The notes under the pieces were generated by a model. The model saw only the letters and a program-made list of their open reading frames with translations, searched no databases and was not told where the DNA came from. DNA of 64,000 bases from Galdieria sulphuraria. Its lineage: Eukaryota > Rhodophyta > Bangiophyceae > Galdieriales > Galdieriaceae. How positions within the stretch are numbered: position 1 is the first letter of the stretch; each line of letters opens with the position of its first letter. Positions 18,176 to 29,572 of the stretch are shown here, in pieces. Location: contig NW_005178448.1 in NCBI RefSeq assembly GCF_000341285.1, positions 103,003 through 167,002 of the forward strand. The letters are read 5' to 3'. Position numbers and translations under genes: made by a program.

Positions 18176-19852
18176 ATGACTATGCTGAATGAACATCCAG
18201 CCTTTTTGGAAACAACTTATTCCTTGGGAACTAAAACCCGCAGAAACACTGCAAAGTTAAAGAGACACCCATGTAAATTGTACAGGTATTATAACAAGTC
18301 ATACCAACTGCCTTGTTTGAAGCCCTGGACGATGGCAGTGTCTGGTAGCCAAAAGGAAGGAAAGAAATCCTCTGCTTTATCGACAACTTTTACGTTAAGC
18401 AGAAAAATGTCACAAGGCACTCGTACAGACCCATATAAGATAGCCATATTACCGGGAGATGGAGCTGGTCCTGAAATGATGGACGCCACCATGGAAATAT
18501 TGCAAGCTTTGTCTTCAATGACAGGTGAGAACTATACTAATATGTTGATAAAATGACCAAAGAACGTTTCAGATATCTATTTTCAGTTTCGAACAGCACA
18601 ATTTGGAAGAGACGCACAATTGAAAAGAGGGAAACCGGTTCCTGAAGAGACCATAGAAACTTGTAAGGGTGCAGATGCCGTTCTGAGAGGTTATGAAGGC
18701 TATACAAGGACTGCTTCAACAGGCAATCAACAACTTAGGTCTGCGTTGAGTTTATTTGCACAGTTGCGTCCTGTCGTTGTATGCTGCTGTTATCTATCTT
18801 TCTGTTTTGATAATGAATATGTGACCTTTAGGTTTATAAAGAATTGGCAGATATGAGTACGTTGAAAAGACAGATAGTTGAAGGAGTGGATATTATGGTT
18901 GTTCGTGAAGTATCTGGTGGTGCTCTCTCCATAGATGAAAACACTGCTCCTACTGGTGAAAACGAGAATGAAGCCTTTTCAACCATTAAATATAAAGATA
19001 GTCAAATATATCGTATTATGGAAATTGCAGCTTCAGTGGCCTCACGACGGAGTGGTCGTATTTGCAATGTTGACAAAGCGGTTCGTAGTAGATTCCTTTT
19101 TGAAATGGAGAATGCTTAATGGTTTGTAAGGATGTTATGAAAGTGAGTCAATTCTGGAGACGATGTATACATGATTTTGTAAAACAAAATATAGCTGGTG
19201 GATATATTGATATTTGTGATATGTGAGCATTGTTATTTGGCTAGTTGTAATTGATGAAGAGTTGGGAATCTTTAGGTATGCTGATGACTGTGCAAGGGAG
19301 TTAATTCTTCGTCCACGTCAATTTGACACTATTATAACTTCGAATCTTTTTGGAGACATTATTAGTGAGGTTAGTTTGGGCAACAAAGGAGATATGTAAA
19401 GTGAAGTATTTGGATAGGTTGCCGTTGCACTTGCTGGTCCAGCTCGTTTGTCACCATCTGCTTGGTTATCCATTGATGGTTTTGGAGTTTATGGACCTGC
19501 GGATGTTTTTAATATCAGTGCATATCCAGAAAGTAGTCTTCCGGCATATAGTACTTCGAGATTTGATGGCTTTGGGAATACCAAACCATATACCAGTCCT
19601 ATTGCCATGATCCGTTCCGCTTCAATGATGCTTCGTTATTCTTTGGATCAACCTGCAGCTGCAGATTTACTTCAACAGGCACTGCAACGCACCATGGAAG
19701 ATATTTTAAACAGTGGAGAATTTTCTCAGAATGGTTCCTTCCTTGACCCAGGAACCGTAGGTACCAAGACTTTTGTAGAAGCAATGCTTCGTTCTTTGCA
19801 ATACATGAGACAATACGTTCAAGTATGTGATCCGGAAATCTGTGGGGAATGA
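18176..19852 (+). CDS. Isopropylmalate dehydrogenase-like enzyme (IPMDH/IDH family), divergent
   Basis: A beta-decarboxylating dehydrogenase of the leucine-pathway/isocitrate family. Six exons (18176-18524, 18573-18778, 18832-19080, 19131-19222, 19276-19369, 19418-19852) join in phase to 474 residues. Landmarks: ILPGDGAGPEMM, LRSALSLFAQLRPVV, GVDIMVVREVSGG, NVDKA, YADDCARELILRPRQFD and TSNLFGDIISE. The first 85 residues look like a transit peptide. It departs from standard IPMDH at two places. GAVGGPKW becomes RGYEGYTRT. The NAD-binding block after SPSAWLSIDGFGVYGPADV carries extra Ser/Tyr/Pro-rich sequence instead of GSAPDIAGKG. It may therefore have a different cofactor or substrate. The first frame codon is GTG at 18170; ATG at 18176 is preferred. 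Confidence 0.75.
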
Positions 19853-19906
19853 ATAAAGATTGCGTTGTTCTTCGTTTAAAGTTGTGCTGATTGGAAGCCT
19901 TTTAAA

Positions 19907-22900
19907 ATGTCGAATGACCTTTCCAATCAGTTGAAGGAAACCTGTAGTGTTACTGGCACTGTTTGTGTTTATTTCCGTTGTCACTTTGATTCTATTCCTG
20001 GACAAGAAGTACTGATTGCCGGGTCTTGCAAGGCTTTGGGAGGTTGGGATCCCACAGAAGCCTTGGCAATGAAATATTCCGAAAGAGGTCAGTGGACAGC
20101 ACAAGTCACAATTCCTCTTCAGAGCCTTGTTCACTCTAGTCAACAACTCCACACTCCAGTATTACTTTACTATCGATATTTGGTTGCAGAGGACAAAGGA
20201 AAGACTCGATATTGGGAACAAGGTCGATCACGTCAGCTGGAATTGTGTTGCAGTGACTTTAGGGCAGCTCTCCCTGCAGTTATTGTATATGACGATTTTG
20301 CAAGAACACTCGATCAAGAAGGAGACATATTTAGTACAGTGGCTTTTCGAGATATAGTCTTCCGTCGCAATGTCAAACAATCAGAGCCAAGTTACTATGA
20401 AAAGTACAAAGAAGCATATGAAAATGCAAAAGGCCGTCACGAGAAAACGAAAAGCTATGTACTACAAATACAAGTGCCTGCTTATCAAGTGTATCAAAAG
20501 CAGCAAATATTACTTTGTGGAACGAGTGAAGCACTGAAATCTCAATATGATACTCCAGATGGTTTGACTATGTCAGATACTTTTGTTCCTCTTTGGTCTG
20601 CCTTTATTTCATTACCTTTGAGTACATCACAATTTGCCTATACCTTTCAAATAGGTGGAGGAGATGAAGTAATAAAGGAGAATAGAGAAATGCGCATCTT
20701 TTGGCTTTCTTTGATGGATGAACAAATCATTCGACAATCAACGGGTAAGCTATTGTTTTCTATAAAGCAGTATTGAATATGATGAATATTTCATATGATC
20801 AGAGCCTCCATTGGTTGTGTGCCATTCATATCCTCCTTTTTGTCATAATCAGAATTGGAGAGGCTCTGGAATCGCCATTCCTGTTTTTTCTTTAAGAACC
20901 CAGGCTTCTTGTGGAGTTGGAGAATTCTCAGACTTGAAATTTTTGGTAGATTTTTGTGTGAAAACCAATTTTCAATTGGTGCAGTTGTTACCCGTAAACG
21001 ATACTCGAGTTCATAACACATGGGTTGACTCTTATCCTTATTCTAGCGTGAGCATTTGTGCTTTACATCCGCAATACCTGAGATTGGATAGAATATGTGA
21101 AGCTCCTAGTTATTTGAAAGCAGAATTGGAAAAGGTAAGTAAACATACCCAAAATGGTATATAAAACACCGCAAAAGAAATATTTTTGAGAAAGAATTAT
21201 GTTTACTAAGTAAAGATATTATTTCTAGGAACGGAGGCGGCTGAATGAGTTACCATCAGTGGACTATGAGGAAGTGGTCAGATTTAAGGAATATTACATT
21301 TTGGAAGCTTACAAGTTGAGTGGCAAAGAAGTATTGCAGTCCAAAGAGTTTTTAGAGTTCTTTGAAGAAAATAAGGCGTGGCTGATGCCCTATGCAGTGT
21401 ATCGTTATTTGCTGAATACGACTGGAACAGGTGATCATACCAAGTGGGGTAATCGAAGTCATATTACGATGGAGGAATTGGAAGCATTGGCATCCCCAAC
21501 TAGTCTTCATTTTGATCATATCGGAGTAACTTACTTTACGCAGTTTCATCTACATTTGCAAGTAAGTATTCTCATGTAGTCATAGATTGGGATTGTTGAT
21601 AGTTGTTAATCATAGTTGTTGGAAGCTTCCCAATATGCTGCAGAACATGGAGTTATTTTGAAGGGAGATCTTCCTATTGGAGTTAATAGAAATTGCTTGG
21701 ATACTTGGTTATATCCTCATCTATTTCGATTGCATATGCAGGTTGGTTCACATCATGTTCTTATTGTGCAATACTAAAATAGGAATAGTGTGGTGCGCCT
21801 CCTGATTATTTTGCCGAATTTGGTCAGAATTGGGGATTTCCTACTTACGATTGGGATCAAATGGCATCGAATAATTTTGAATGGTGGCGGTTTCGATTGA
21901 ATCAAATGGCCCAATATTTTCATGCTTATCGAATCGATCACATTTTAGGATTTTTTCGCATTTGGGAAATTCCTATTCGTTATGTAAATGGAATATGTGG
22001 GAGATTTTTTCCATCTATTCCCATTTCGAGGTAGGAAATGAATATGATAGGTTCTGTGACAAGCAATTTATGCGGAATAATAGGAGTGAGTTGGAATCTA
22101 GAGGATTATGGGACATGGATCGTTATTGCAAACCGTGGATAAGAGAATCTTTTATAAGGGAACAGTTTGGAGATGATGCAGGTCAAGTGATGAACATATT
22201 CTTTGATCATGGTCATGGTGATTTGTTAAACTTTAAAGAATGTTATGATACAGAGTATAAATTATCCCGTGCGTTTGAACAACAACACCATTTCAAACAG
22301 GAATGGCTCGTTCTCTTATTAAGGCTCATCAGCAATGTCATTTTGTTACGAGATGAAGATGAACCTAATCAATTATTCCATCCTAGAATCGACTTGATGA
22401 AAACTACAAGTTACAATGAACTTATGGATGATAACTGGAAACATCAGTTTTATGAACTCTATGAGGATTATTTCTTTCATCGACAGGTATCTAGATATAC
22501 ATAGTTGCATTCTTCTCTCGACACAGAATAACCAAATGATGACTCTTTAGGATGATTTATGGAGAAAGAAAAGTATGTTGAAGCTGCCAATGATGAAAAA
22601 TTCTACGGGTATGTTGGTTATCGGAGAGGACTTGGGAATGATTCCTGCTTGCGTTCCTGATGTAATGAATGCATTATCCATCATTGGGATGCGAATTCAA
22701 CGAATGCCAGTAAGTATCATGGTTGTTTATGACAGGTACAAGTATTTTATTCTCGTTTCTGTATTTAGGCTGATCCCAAGGTTGAATTTGGTAATCCACA
22801 ATACTATGAATATTTGACGATAGCTACTCCAGGTTCGCATGATATGGCCACAATACGAGGCTGGTGGGAAGAGATGGAAAATGATCAAAGACAACGTTTT

Positions 22901-23362
22901 TATGAGCAAGTAAGTAATTTTGTTGAACCATGTATCGATATTGCTAATCGCATGTTACAAAAGATGTTGGCTCGTTCTGGAGATGCTCCCAGAAAGTGTG
23001 AAGCTGATATAGTGCAACAAATACTGGAACAACATGTGTCGTCTCCTTCTATATGGGCCATATTTTTGTTTCAAGTAAGTGTTTCAAGTGGGTTGGTTTT
23101 GGGTCCTTATTCAGAGATCAGGATATTTTGGGAATGGATGAAAAGCTTCGTCGAGATAATCCAGCAGAAGAACAAATCAATGTACCAGCCAATCCTAAAC
23201 ATTATTGGAGGTATAATAAGTCTTTTGAAGAATTTTTGGTCATTTGATTATGATTTGAATAGGTATCGACTGCATGTTTCGTTAGAAACAATTTTATCAT
23301 CCACCGACTTTCTTCAAAAGTGTCAGAAACTTAATGAAATCGGTGCTCGAGGTATTCTGTAG
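19907..23362 (+). CDS. DPE2: 4-alpha-glucanotransferase DPE2 (CBM20-CBM20-GH77)
   Basis: DPE2 moves a glucosyl unit from maltose to a soluble glucan in the cytosol, the main route for maltose from starch breakdown. About eleven exons with short introns. The first exon (19907-20744) holds two starch-binding CBM20 modules (GTVCVYFRCHFDSIPG...GSCKALGGWD; then VLQIQVPAYQVYQKQQILLCGTS, quoted in parts). The GH77 part follows with GSGIAIPVFSLRTQASCGVGEFSD, YPYSSVSICALHPQY, AYRIDHILGFFR (nucleophile Asp), VIGEDLGMIP (acid/base Glu) and TPGSHDMATIRGWWEE. The GH77 domain carries the insert typical of DPE2 (WDMDRYCKPWIRES region). The stop is CTG TAG at 23360-23362. A cytosolic enzyme fits floridean starch, which red algae store outside the plastid. 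Confidence 0.9.
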
Positions 23363-23555
23363 TCTGGTATATCAGATATTCTCTTTGGTAGCCGTTGTGT
23401 GTTGTAAAATGTTATTTCCATAATATATATTTGCATTTCTTTTGGAAAACTATGAACACTTGAAATATCCACTTGCAGAAATTGACGATACAATAAGAAT
23501 CTTTCCGGTTCTATTAACCAATTTCCACTCAACATGCAAAGTTCTTTCTAAGCAT

Positions 23556-24688
23556 TTATAACGATGATTGAGATAACATTCGTTTCATTCCCTCATAGAC
23601 TACAAAGAATATGGCACCACTTGGACCAATATAAAATACTCGTGGACCAAGACCTTTCCAAAATGCTTGCAAACCCTCGTGTTGTACCAATTGCCTTGCA
23701 CAATCCCATGCACTGCTATAGGCAATAGTTGATACTCCTATCGGCTGTGTCATTAATCTAGTCTTTAAAACATCCAAAGGTGTCGTCACAGCAGCTGTAA
23801 CACTTCCAGAAACCAAACCAATGACGAGATTTTCTATGTTACTCAGGTCTTCGATAGATGATAATTTCTTCCATTGACGATATCGCCACCTCAACTCTTC
23901 ATAGCTGAGCAACTGAATGGCTCGAAATGGGATATCTCGTGCTATTTGACCTACGTATCCTTGATAAAACCCTTTCAATCCTTGAGTCATAAATATTTTC
24001 CTAATTGCATCCAAAGTATTTGAGTATTGACCTGCTTGTAATCGAGACTTGACAACTTCTGATGGGCAAAGCCATAAAGAACCTGTTAAATCTCCCATGA
24101 TAGCAGCCAGCACAATAACAAGTCGAGAAGAGGCACGTAAACTACCGGTGAGCCAGCTTTTGTAGATTTCATAAGACCCAAAAGTCAGCATTCCATATGG
24201 TACCTGACCAATTAGAGTAGAAACAACTCCCCAATACAAGTACTTTGGCTTTGATAACGCTTTGCGCAACGAATGCCAATAATTAGCTACTCCGCGACTT
24301 GTTTCCAACTGCAATCTGGTCTTTATCGTGTCTATTGGATACATAGCAAATACGGAAACTCCTCTAGCTACAGCGCCTGATAGTAGATGAACTATGAACA
24401 ATCAGCAGTGAATAAGAAAAAATATAAGAAAAAGTAATGCTTACTCCGGGCACGATAAAGGACGGAAATAAAGTTTCTCCAGACTTGAAAAACAGCCTTT
24501 AGTAGAGCATCTGGAGGCTTCGCAATCGTTGCTATCCTTTTATGAGTATCGATCGCAATATTAATCTGGTGACAGCGCTTAGAAAAAGTAGGCAACTGAA
24601 CCAATCCATATGAAGGACTTTTCATCGGAACGCACAAGAGAATAATGAACGAAAATTTGGAATGGGACCATATTCTAATAAAGAGCAT
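23556..24688 (-). CDS. Mitochondrial carrier family protein (SAM-carrier-like)
   Basis: A three-repeat solute carrier of the mitochondrial or plastid inner membrane. Two exons: 24688-24445 and 24376-23556, joined across a 68-base intron in phase 1, giving 354 residues. The three signature motifs are YPIDTIKTRLQ, CPSEVVKSRLQAGQ and TPLDVLKTRLMTQ, with matching GFYQGYVGQIARDIPF and AFWKGLGPRVFYIGPSGA segments after the second and third. The overall pattern resembles S-adenosylmethionine carriers, though the substrate is not certain. The N-terminal 80 residues before the first repeat are extra and could be a presequence; a second ATG at 24625 is an alternative start. Confidence 0.82.
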
Positions 24689-25166
24689 GTTTGGATATCT
24701 TACTAAGAGATATTGATGAAGAAAAATTCGTAAAGATTATTCATTCAATATTTCAATACTCAAGAGAGTAAGGATAGCACATTAAGTATCTAGTTGGGAA
24801 GGTGAAGACGATGTATTTTTCCATTCCCGTTATTAAGGACCTTGAGAATCTTCTCGATGGATGGTTGATGATTACTGACTTATAAGTTCCAAGTTGTTTG
24901 CTGAATGTTTCATATAATTGTCTTATTCGCAATGATATATTTGCCAAAAGAAAAATGCTTTGGCGCCAAACCAGGAAAATACAAATGTTTATAAACATTG
25001 CACAATTTTGTAGTGCTTAGTCACGAGTTATCTAGTTGAAAAACAGCTTCATTTCATGTCCTTTTTTTATTAGAAAAGGTCGGCTGAGTTTTTAAAATAT
25101 TTACATCTTGATGGCAAAAGCTTGAACAGTCATGGCATAGCATCATATTCCAATGGCTAGCCATAA
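24689..25166. other. Intergenic gap
   Basis: About 480 bases between the divergent carrier and TBL2 genes, AT-rich, with no supported coding frame or RNA gene. Promoters of both neighbours are expected here. Confidence 0.5.
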
Positions 25167-26517
25167 ATGCATTTGTTTTGGTTGCTACTGTTCCTAGCTT
25201 TGGTTCTCGTTCCTGGAATAGCAGTGCTGAAGCTGCAGAACGCTCAAAACACACAAGTTGATGGTTCAGCTCAAGGAAGATCCCAACGTTCAGAGTCGAA
25301 AAGAATTCAAAAGCTGAAGCAACATCGGAAAACTTTTAAAGAGAGCACGCCGAAAACTCGTGTTGGTTCTTTATTTGGACAACTTCAAGAGAAACCACAC
25401 TGCGCTGGAGTTCTTCAATGTCATACAGAAGAAGTTACCTGTTTTGCCTTTCATCCCAAGGTTTGTTACTGCCCTCATTTCGTTACTTCCTGTTTCAACT
25501 GTTTTTGTAATAGAAGCGTTGCCTCTTGTCGTGTTCTTCTGACCGTTCAGTGAGAGTTTGGTGGGATCCAATGGATAAACAAGCCAGGTTTTCCAGTGTC
25601 ACACTGTTTACTTGTGCAGCTTCTGAATACAAGGTTAAATTTCCGGATTCTGCGGAAGCCTGCTGCTGGAGCAAGGATGGACAACTTATTCTATTTGTGT
25701 TGAGCCATACTCGCGCAATTCGTAGTTATGACGTTTTGAAGAATAAGAAATTACTTTCCGGGAGTTTGGACGTGGTTTCCACTCAGAAAAGCAGCGTCAA
25801 AGATATCGAGCTGGATCCTCTTCGTAGATATTTTGTGACATATGATGACAACAGTTCGTTTGTCGTATGGAATATGCGTGGTAGTGTTCTGACGAGAGTA
25901 GATACTCATCAAGTAAGCTTTCAAGTATCTCTTTGAAGGAGAATGAACAATGTTAGGTTCGAAACAACCAAATGGCTATATCGCCTGATGGTCGCTTTAT
26001 TGCATCTGCAGGTTTTATTGGTGATGTTTATCTTTGGGAAATCTTGTTTCAAAAGGATAGTAATGAATTCATAGAGCTGAGAAAGGTCATTGACTTGAAA
26101 GGTCATCGAGCGGGTGTTAAGGGACTTGCTTTTTCTCATGATAGAAAGAAGGTCGCGACTGTTTGTAAAGACAGAACCATCCGTATTTGGAACATCGATG
26201 TTAAATACAAACTTGAGGAAGATGCCAAGCTTTTATTTTCACTGGAACCTTGGGATACCCAAGTTGATTTATTACAAGTAGCCTTTAGCCCAGATGACAA
26301 TCTTTTGGCCGTAGTCGGAAATGACTCTGTGGCTTTCTATTTATTAGAGACTAGGAAACTGATAACGATTCTCAGAGGTTGTACGGGACAGGTAGGAATC
26401 GATATCAAAAAGTTTAGTTTTAGTGGAGACGGAACTCTTCTAGCCACTATCGGTCAAGGGCAATCATTTATCAGTCTATGGAACGTTCCAGTTATGCCGA
26501 GCTTTTCGAATGTGTAG
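25167..26517 (+). CDS. TBL2: WD40 protein TBL2-like (ER membrane)
   Basis: Three exons (25167-25460, 25514-25912, 25957-26517), all in phase 0, give 417 residues. A single N-terminal membrane helix (MHLFWLLLFLALVLVPGIAVL) is followed by a basic stretch and WD40 blades: HTEEVTCFAFHPK, SSDRSVRVWWDP, SYDVLKNKKLL, DDNSSFVVWNMRGSVL, ISPDGRFIASAGFIGDVYLW, FSHDRKKVATVCKDRTIRIW. The order helix plus blades and the block HRAGVKGLAFSHDRKK...DVKYKLEEDAKLL (quoted in parts) fit transducin beta-like 2, an ER protein that binds PERK and ribosomal components in animals. Its role in algae is unknown. Confidence 0.75.
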
Positions 26518-26616
26518 CTTAAAATATTCTCAATCTTCTATATCACTCTTGTCAGTAAGAAGGCGGTCAACAAAGGAGTAACTGGTGAAACTGAACATTT
26601 CTATAACAATTGTGTT

Positions 26617-26948
26617 TTAAAAATATCGTTTCCAAAGTTGATCAAGGGTTGATTTCCAGCGCACTGCTTTTTTTTCTAGTTCTTGCACGGAGGCAAGAGA
26701 GTTCCAATATAAACCAAAACCGAATCCGACACCGAAACCTATCCCACAACCAATACCAGTACCCATAGAAATGGTAAACCGAGACACTTTGGCCAAGGCT
26801 GAGAAGGCTATGTGAAGATAATTGCACGTCGACAGAACATAAACTTACGGAAACCGAAACCGAAACCGAACCCAATTCCATAACCAGAACCACAACCACA
26901 AAAAAATCCAGCTCCGAGACCAGCTTGTTTTTCGTCGAGCGGTTTCAT
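26617..26948 (-). CDS. Small glycine-rich (GxGxG) membrane-like protein
   Basis: Found by splicing by eye: exon 26948-26849, a 50-base intron (26848-26799) with GTAAGT and CAG ends, exon 26798-26617. The product has 93 residues. It starts MKPLDEKQAGLGAGFFCGCG, continues GYGIGFGFGFGF, then after the splice ISMGTGIGCGIGFGVGFG with LYWNSLASVQELEKK, and ends LWKRYF. The two glycine-zipper stretches suggest packed membrane helices, loosely like Mic10 of the MICOS complex or the glycine-rich small proteins of plants; I cannot place it firmly. In the opposite-sense frames the same DNA only gives repetitive nonsense. Its ATG lies 42 bases from the divergent prenyltransferase ATG. Confidence 0.6.
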
Positions 26949-26990
26949 ATAGCGAATCAATATTTGGATAGTTTCATCATTAGCAATCGA

Positions 26991-28097
26991 ATGCTTTTAG
27001 TCAGACAAAGCTTGCTACAGCGATGGAGTTGTATAGGTTTTTCTAGTGCTACTTATACTCTAATATACAAAAAGAGTTGTAGAAATGTATTGTTGAAACA
27101 TCATTGTTGGAAGTGTCCTGCTGTACATTCATCTATTGCATTTCGAAAGAATAGAGTTCGTATGAGTAAAGGACGTGGAACGGGTACTTCTAGACAATGG
27201 AAGCGTAGTCTTGAGGCAATAAGTAAATTCTCACGTCCTCACACTGTTCGTGGAACTTTATTAGCAGCTATATCTGGTTGTCTTCGAGCTATTCTAGAAG
27301 GTGGTTTTTTCGTTTCTAAAAGTTTATTGTTTCGAGCCTTGTTAGGAGTGATTGCCTTGATATTGGGAAACATATTTATCGTGGGAATCAATCAAATCTA
27401 TGATATTGACGTCGACAAGGTGAATAAACCTTTTCTTCCTCTAGCTGCTAGAGAAATGGAGCTATCTCTTGCGTGGTTAGTCGTTGTGATTAGTGGAATA
27501 TGTGGCGTCGCTATAACTAGGGTTTGTTTTTCTCGCTTGATATTTTATTTGTATATATCTGGTTTGAGTTTTGGTGCGCTTTATTCTTTGCCTCCTTTTC
27601 GTTTGAGACGATGGCCTTGGATGGCAGCAATAACGATTTCATTTGTACGCGGCTTTTTGTTGAACTTTGGAGTATACCATGCCACTAAAGCAGCTCTTGG
27701 GTTGCGTTTTCAATGGAATCCTATTATCGTATTTACTGCTTGTTTCATGACAATATATGCATGTGTCATAGCTTTAGCAAAGGACTTGCCCGATGTACAA
27801 GGAGATAAGCAATATCGAGTGGAAACCTTTGCAGCCAAAATGGGAGTGGAGAAAGTGGTGAAAATGGTCACCATGTTGTTACTTTCGAACTATATTTTTG
27901 CAATTGTTGTTGGATTAGTAGCTCCTTATGGAACATTTAGTCGCAAAACAATGTTACTGACACATAGCTGTTTGGCACTGTTATGGATAAGAGAAAGCAA
28001 ACGATTACAACCAAACAACAAACAAAGTTTGATAGCATTCTATCGTTCTATCTGGAATTTATTTTATGCGGAATATTGTATCCTTCCATTTCTTTAA
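26991..28097 (+). CDS. Homogentisate phytyl/solanesyl transferase (UbiA family)
   Basis: A plastid membrane prenyltransferase that joins a prenyl diphosphate to homogentisate, the committed step of tocopherol or plastoquinone synthesis. The 368-residue frame has no intron. It shows FSRPHTVRGTLLAA, then the first Asp-rich motif NQIYDIDVDKVNKPFLPLA, LYSLPPFRLRRWP, SFVRGFLLNFGVYHA, and the second motif ALAKDLPDVQGDKQY. About eight membrane helices are predicted by hydrophobicity. The first 100 residues are basic and Ser/Cys-rich, fitting a transit peptide. The frame is open upstream to a TTG at 26925, but ATG 26991 is the first ATG. Whether phytyl or solanesyl diphosphate is used cannot be decided here. 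Confidence 0.86.
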   Translation: MLLVRQSLLQRWSCIGFSSATYTLIYKKSCRNVLLKHHCWKCPAVHSSIAFRKNRVRMSKGRGTGTSRQWKRSLEAISKFSRPHTVRGTLLAAISGCLRAILEGGFFVSKSLLFRALLGVIALILGNIFIVGINQIYDIDVDKVNKPFLPLAAREMELSLAWLVVVISGICGVAITRVCFSRLIFYLYISGLSFGALYSLPPFRLRRWPWMAAITISFVRGFLLNFGVYHATKAALGLRFQWNPIIVFTACFMTIYACVIALAKDLPDVQGDKQYRVETFAAKMGVEKVVKMVTMLLLSNYIFAIVVGLVAPYGTFSRKTMLLTHSCLALLWIRESKRLQPNNKQSLIAFYRSIWNLFYAEYCILPFL

Positions 28098-28318
28098 GCT
28101 GTTGCTTCTATGACGTTGGATGGTATCGAATAAACCCTAATAGCTTATCGTACGCATGAATATAACACAACCCTAAATGAAACAAGCAATGCAACGTTCG
28201 TTGGCTCTCCTATTTCTTTGCTTCGACTGTTTGTTCCTTCTTCTCGTGAAAAATTTTCTTCAACGCCAGTGTCAAGAAGCAAAGACAAATAACAAAATAA
28301 TATGCTTAAACAGTGCAT

Positions 28319-28859
28319 TCAAGAGTTAACAGAAAACTTATATCTATACCGTCCAATTGTCAACAAGTAACGGACGATATAGTTTCTGAAACTTACCTAC
28401 ACTTGGGACAAGTATAGAAAATGGTTTGACCTTCGTCAGCCGATCGAAGTTGAGCTGTACGAAACAGTAGAGTGTCATGACCACACTGAGGACAAGTTTC
28501 TTTCACCTAACGTGCCAAGATGAACAACGAAACAGAAGAAATGTAGTTTCTTCTCACCGTAGCCTGATTATTTTCAGAAGCAGTGACAGTTTGGTTTTCT
28601 TCCTCTTTCATCGCAGAGAGTGTTCGTAAAAACTCGGAAGGCTTCAAGGGTCGAAATTGTCTTTCGCCACCCTTTGAATAACTCTCTTTCATCCACGAAG
28701 AACAAATGAGAATACGATAAGACCAAGAATAAAACGCTTACCTGATGTTTTCTTACAGACTCTACAAAAGCCAACCTTTCCGTCATTGGAGACTAATAAT
28801 AAGCCGCCACAGTAGTTACAAAAAGAGTTTCTCTGGTTCTCGTGATAAGATTCGTTCAT
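28319..28859 (-). CDS. RPA12: RNA polymerase I subunit RPA12 (zinc-ribbon)
   Basis: Four short exons reassembled by eye: 28859-28742, 28685-28558, 28506-28397 and 28343-28319, with phases agreeing throughout, 126 residues (family about 125). The N-terminal zinc ribbon is [20 protein letters not shown] followed by RVCKK. The C-terminal TFIIS-like ribbon is [23 protein letters not shown] with [10 protein letters not shown], ending RYKFSVNS after the last splice. It contains the QxRSADEGxTxFYxC signature whose Asp-Glu pair reaches the polymerase active site and supports RNA cleavage. The last exon codes for only eight residues. Its start is 48 bases from the divergent APC11 start. Confidence 0.88.
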
Positions 28860-28907
28860 CCAAAATGAAATCGAGTGTTTCCTTTGTCTTCGATTGGAAC
28901 GCTCCTT

Positions 28908-29214
28908 ATGGTCGTTGTGAAGTTGGAAAAGGCAAAGCTGGTGTGTCATTGGACGTGGAACACTAAAGATGAGACTTGTGGAATATGCCAGATGCCTTTT
29001 GATGGTTGCTGTCCTGATTGTAAGATACCGGGAGATGACTGCCCTATAGGTATGAGAAGTAGAAACTTGTGACACATATGTGAAAGACTAAGAATAGTTG
29101 TTTCCGATAGTATGGGGACCTTGTGAACATAGCTTCCACTTACACTGCATTTTGAAATGGTTGAATAGTAGACAGCACTGTCCACTTTGTAGAAGAGAAT
29201 GGCACTTTAACTGA
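28908..29214 (+). CDS. APC11: Anaphase-promoting complex subunit 11 (RING-H2)
   Basis: The catalytic RING subunit of the APC/C ubiquitin ligase, which recruits the E2 in cell-cycle control. Two exons (28908-29049 and 29111-29214) give 81 residues, close to the family length of about 84. Landmarks: [33 protein letters not shown], then across the splice [18 protein letters not shown] and [11 protein letters not shown]. All zinc-binding Cys and His positions of the variant RING-H2 are present. The start codon ATG GTC GTT GTG AAG precedes the conserved lysine-rich first strand. Confidence 0.92.
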
Positions 29215-29572
29215 ACTGTCAAGTTGCAGTTACACCACTTCTTTCAAAATTGTGGTTTCGCGGGGTTGCAGTATATCTACTAACTAGTGCTAGAAAAGTA
29301 AGAGGTGTTATCAAATACATAGAACAAGTATAAAGTTTTGCTATATTTTCAGGGTGTTGAATACCTCCCACTCATTCCGAGTCAAGCACCCGACAACAAA
29401 AGAGGCCCAAAGTCTCCAAATTTTATAAAGCGTCTTTCGAGTCTTTTGTAACTATTGCTGCTAATGATTGGTATTTCGTTGATATGTTTGTCCGTCACAA
29501 AGCTATACAACTGAACTTTCCCGCGTTCTCTTCAGAATTGAAACTTTGATAGCGCAATGTTTCAAAAACCGT
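29215..29572. other. Intergenic gap between convergent genes
   Basis: About 360 bases with no coding frame or RNA gene that I can support; 3' UTRs of APC11 and the eIF4B-like gene are expected. Confidence 0.5.

Noticed and set aside
26642-26899. Minus-strand frame rich in Ser-Val repeats
   Set aside because: It is the wrong frame of the glycine-rich two-exon gene; the spliced frame is far more protein-like.
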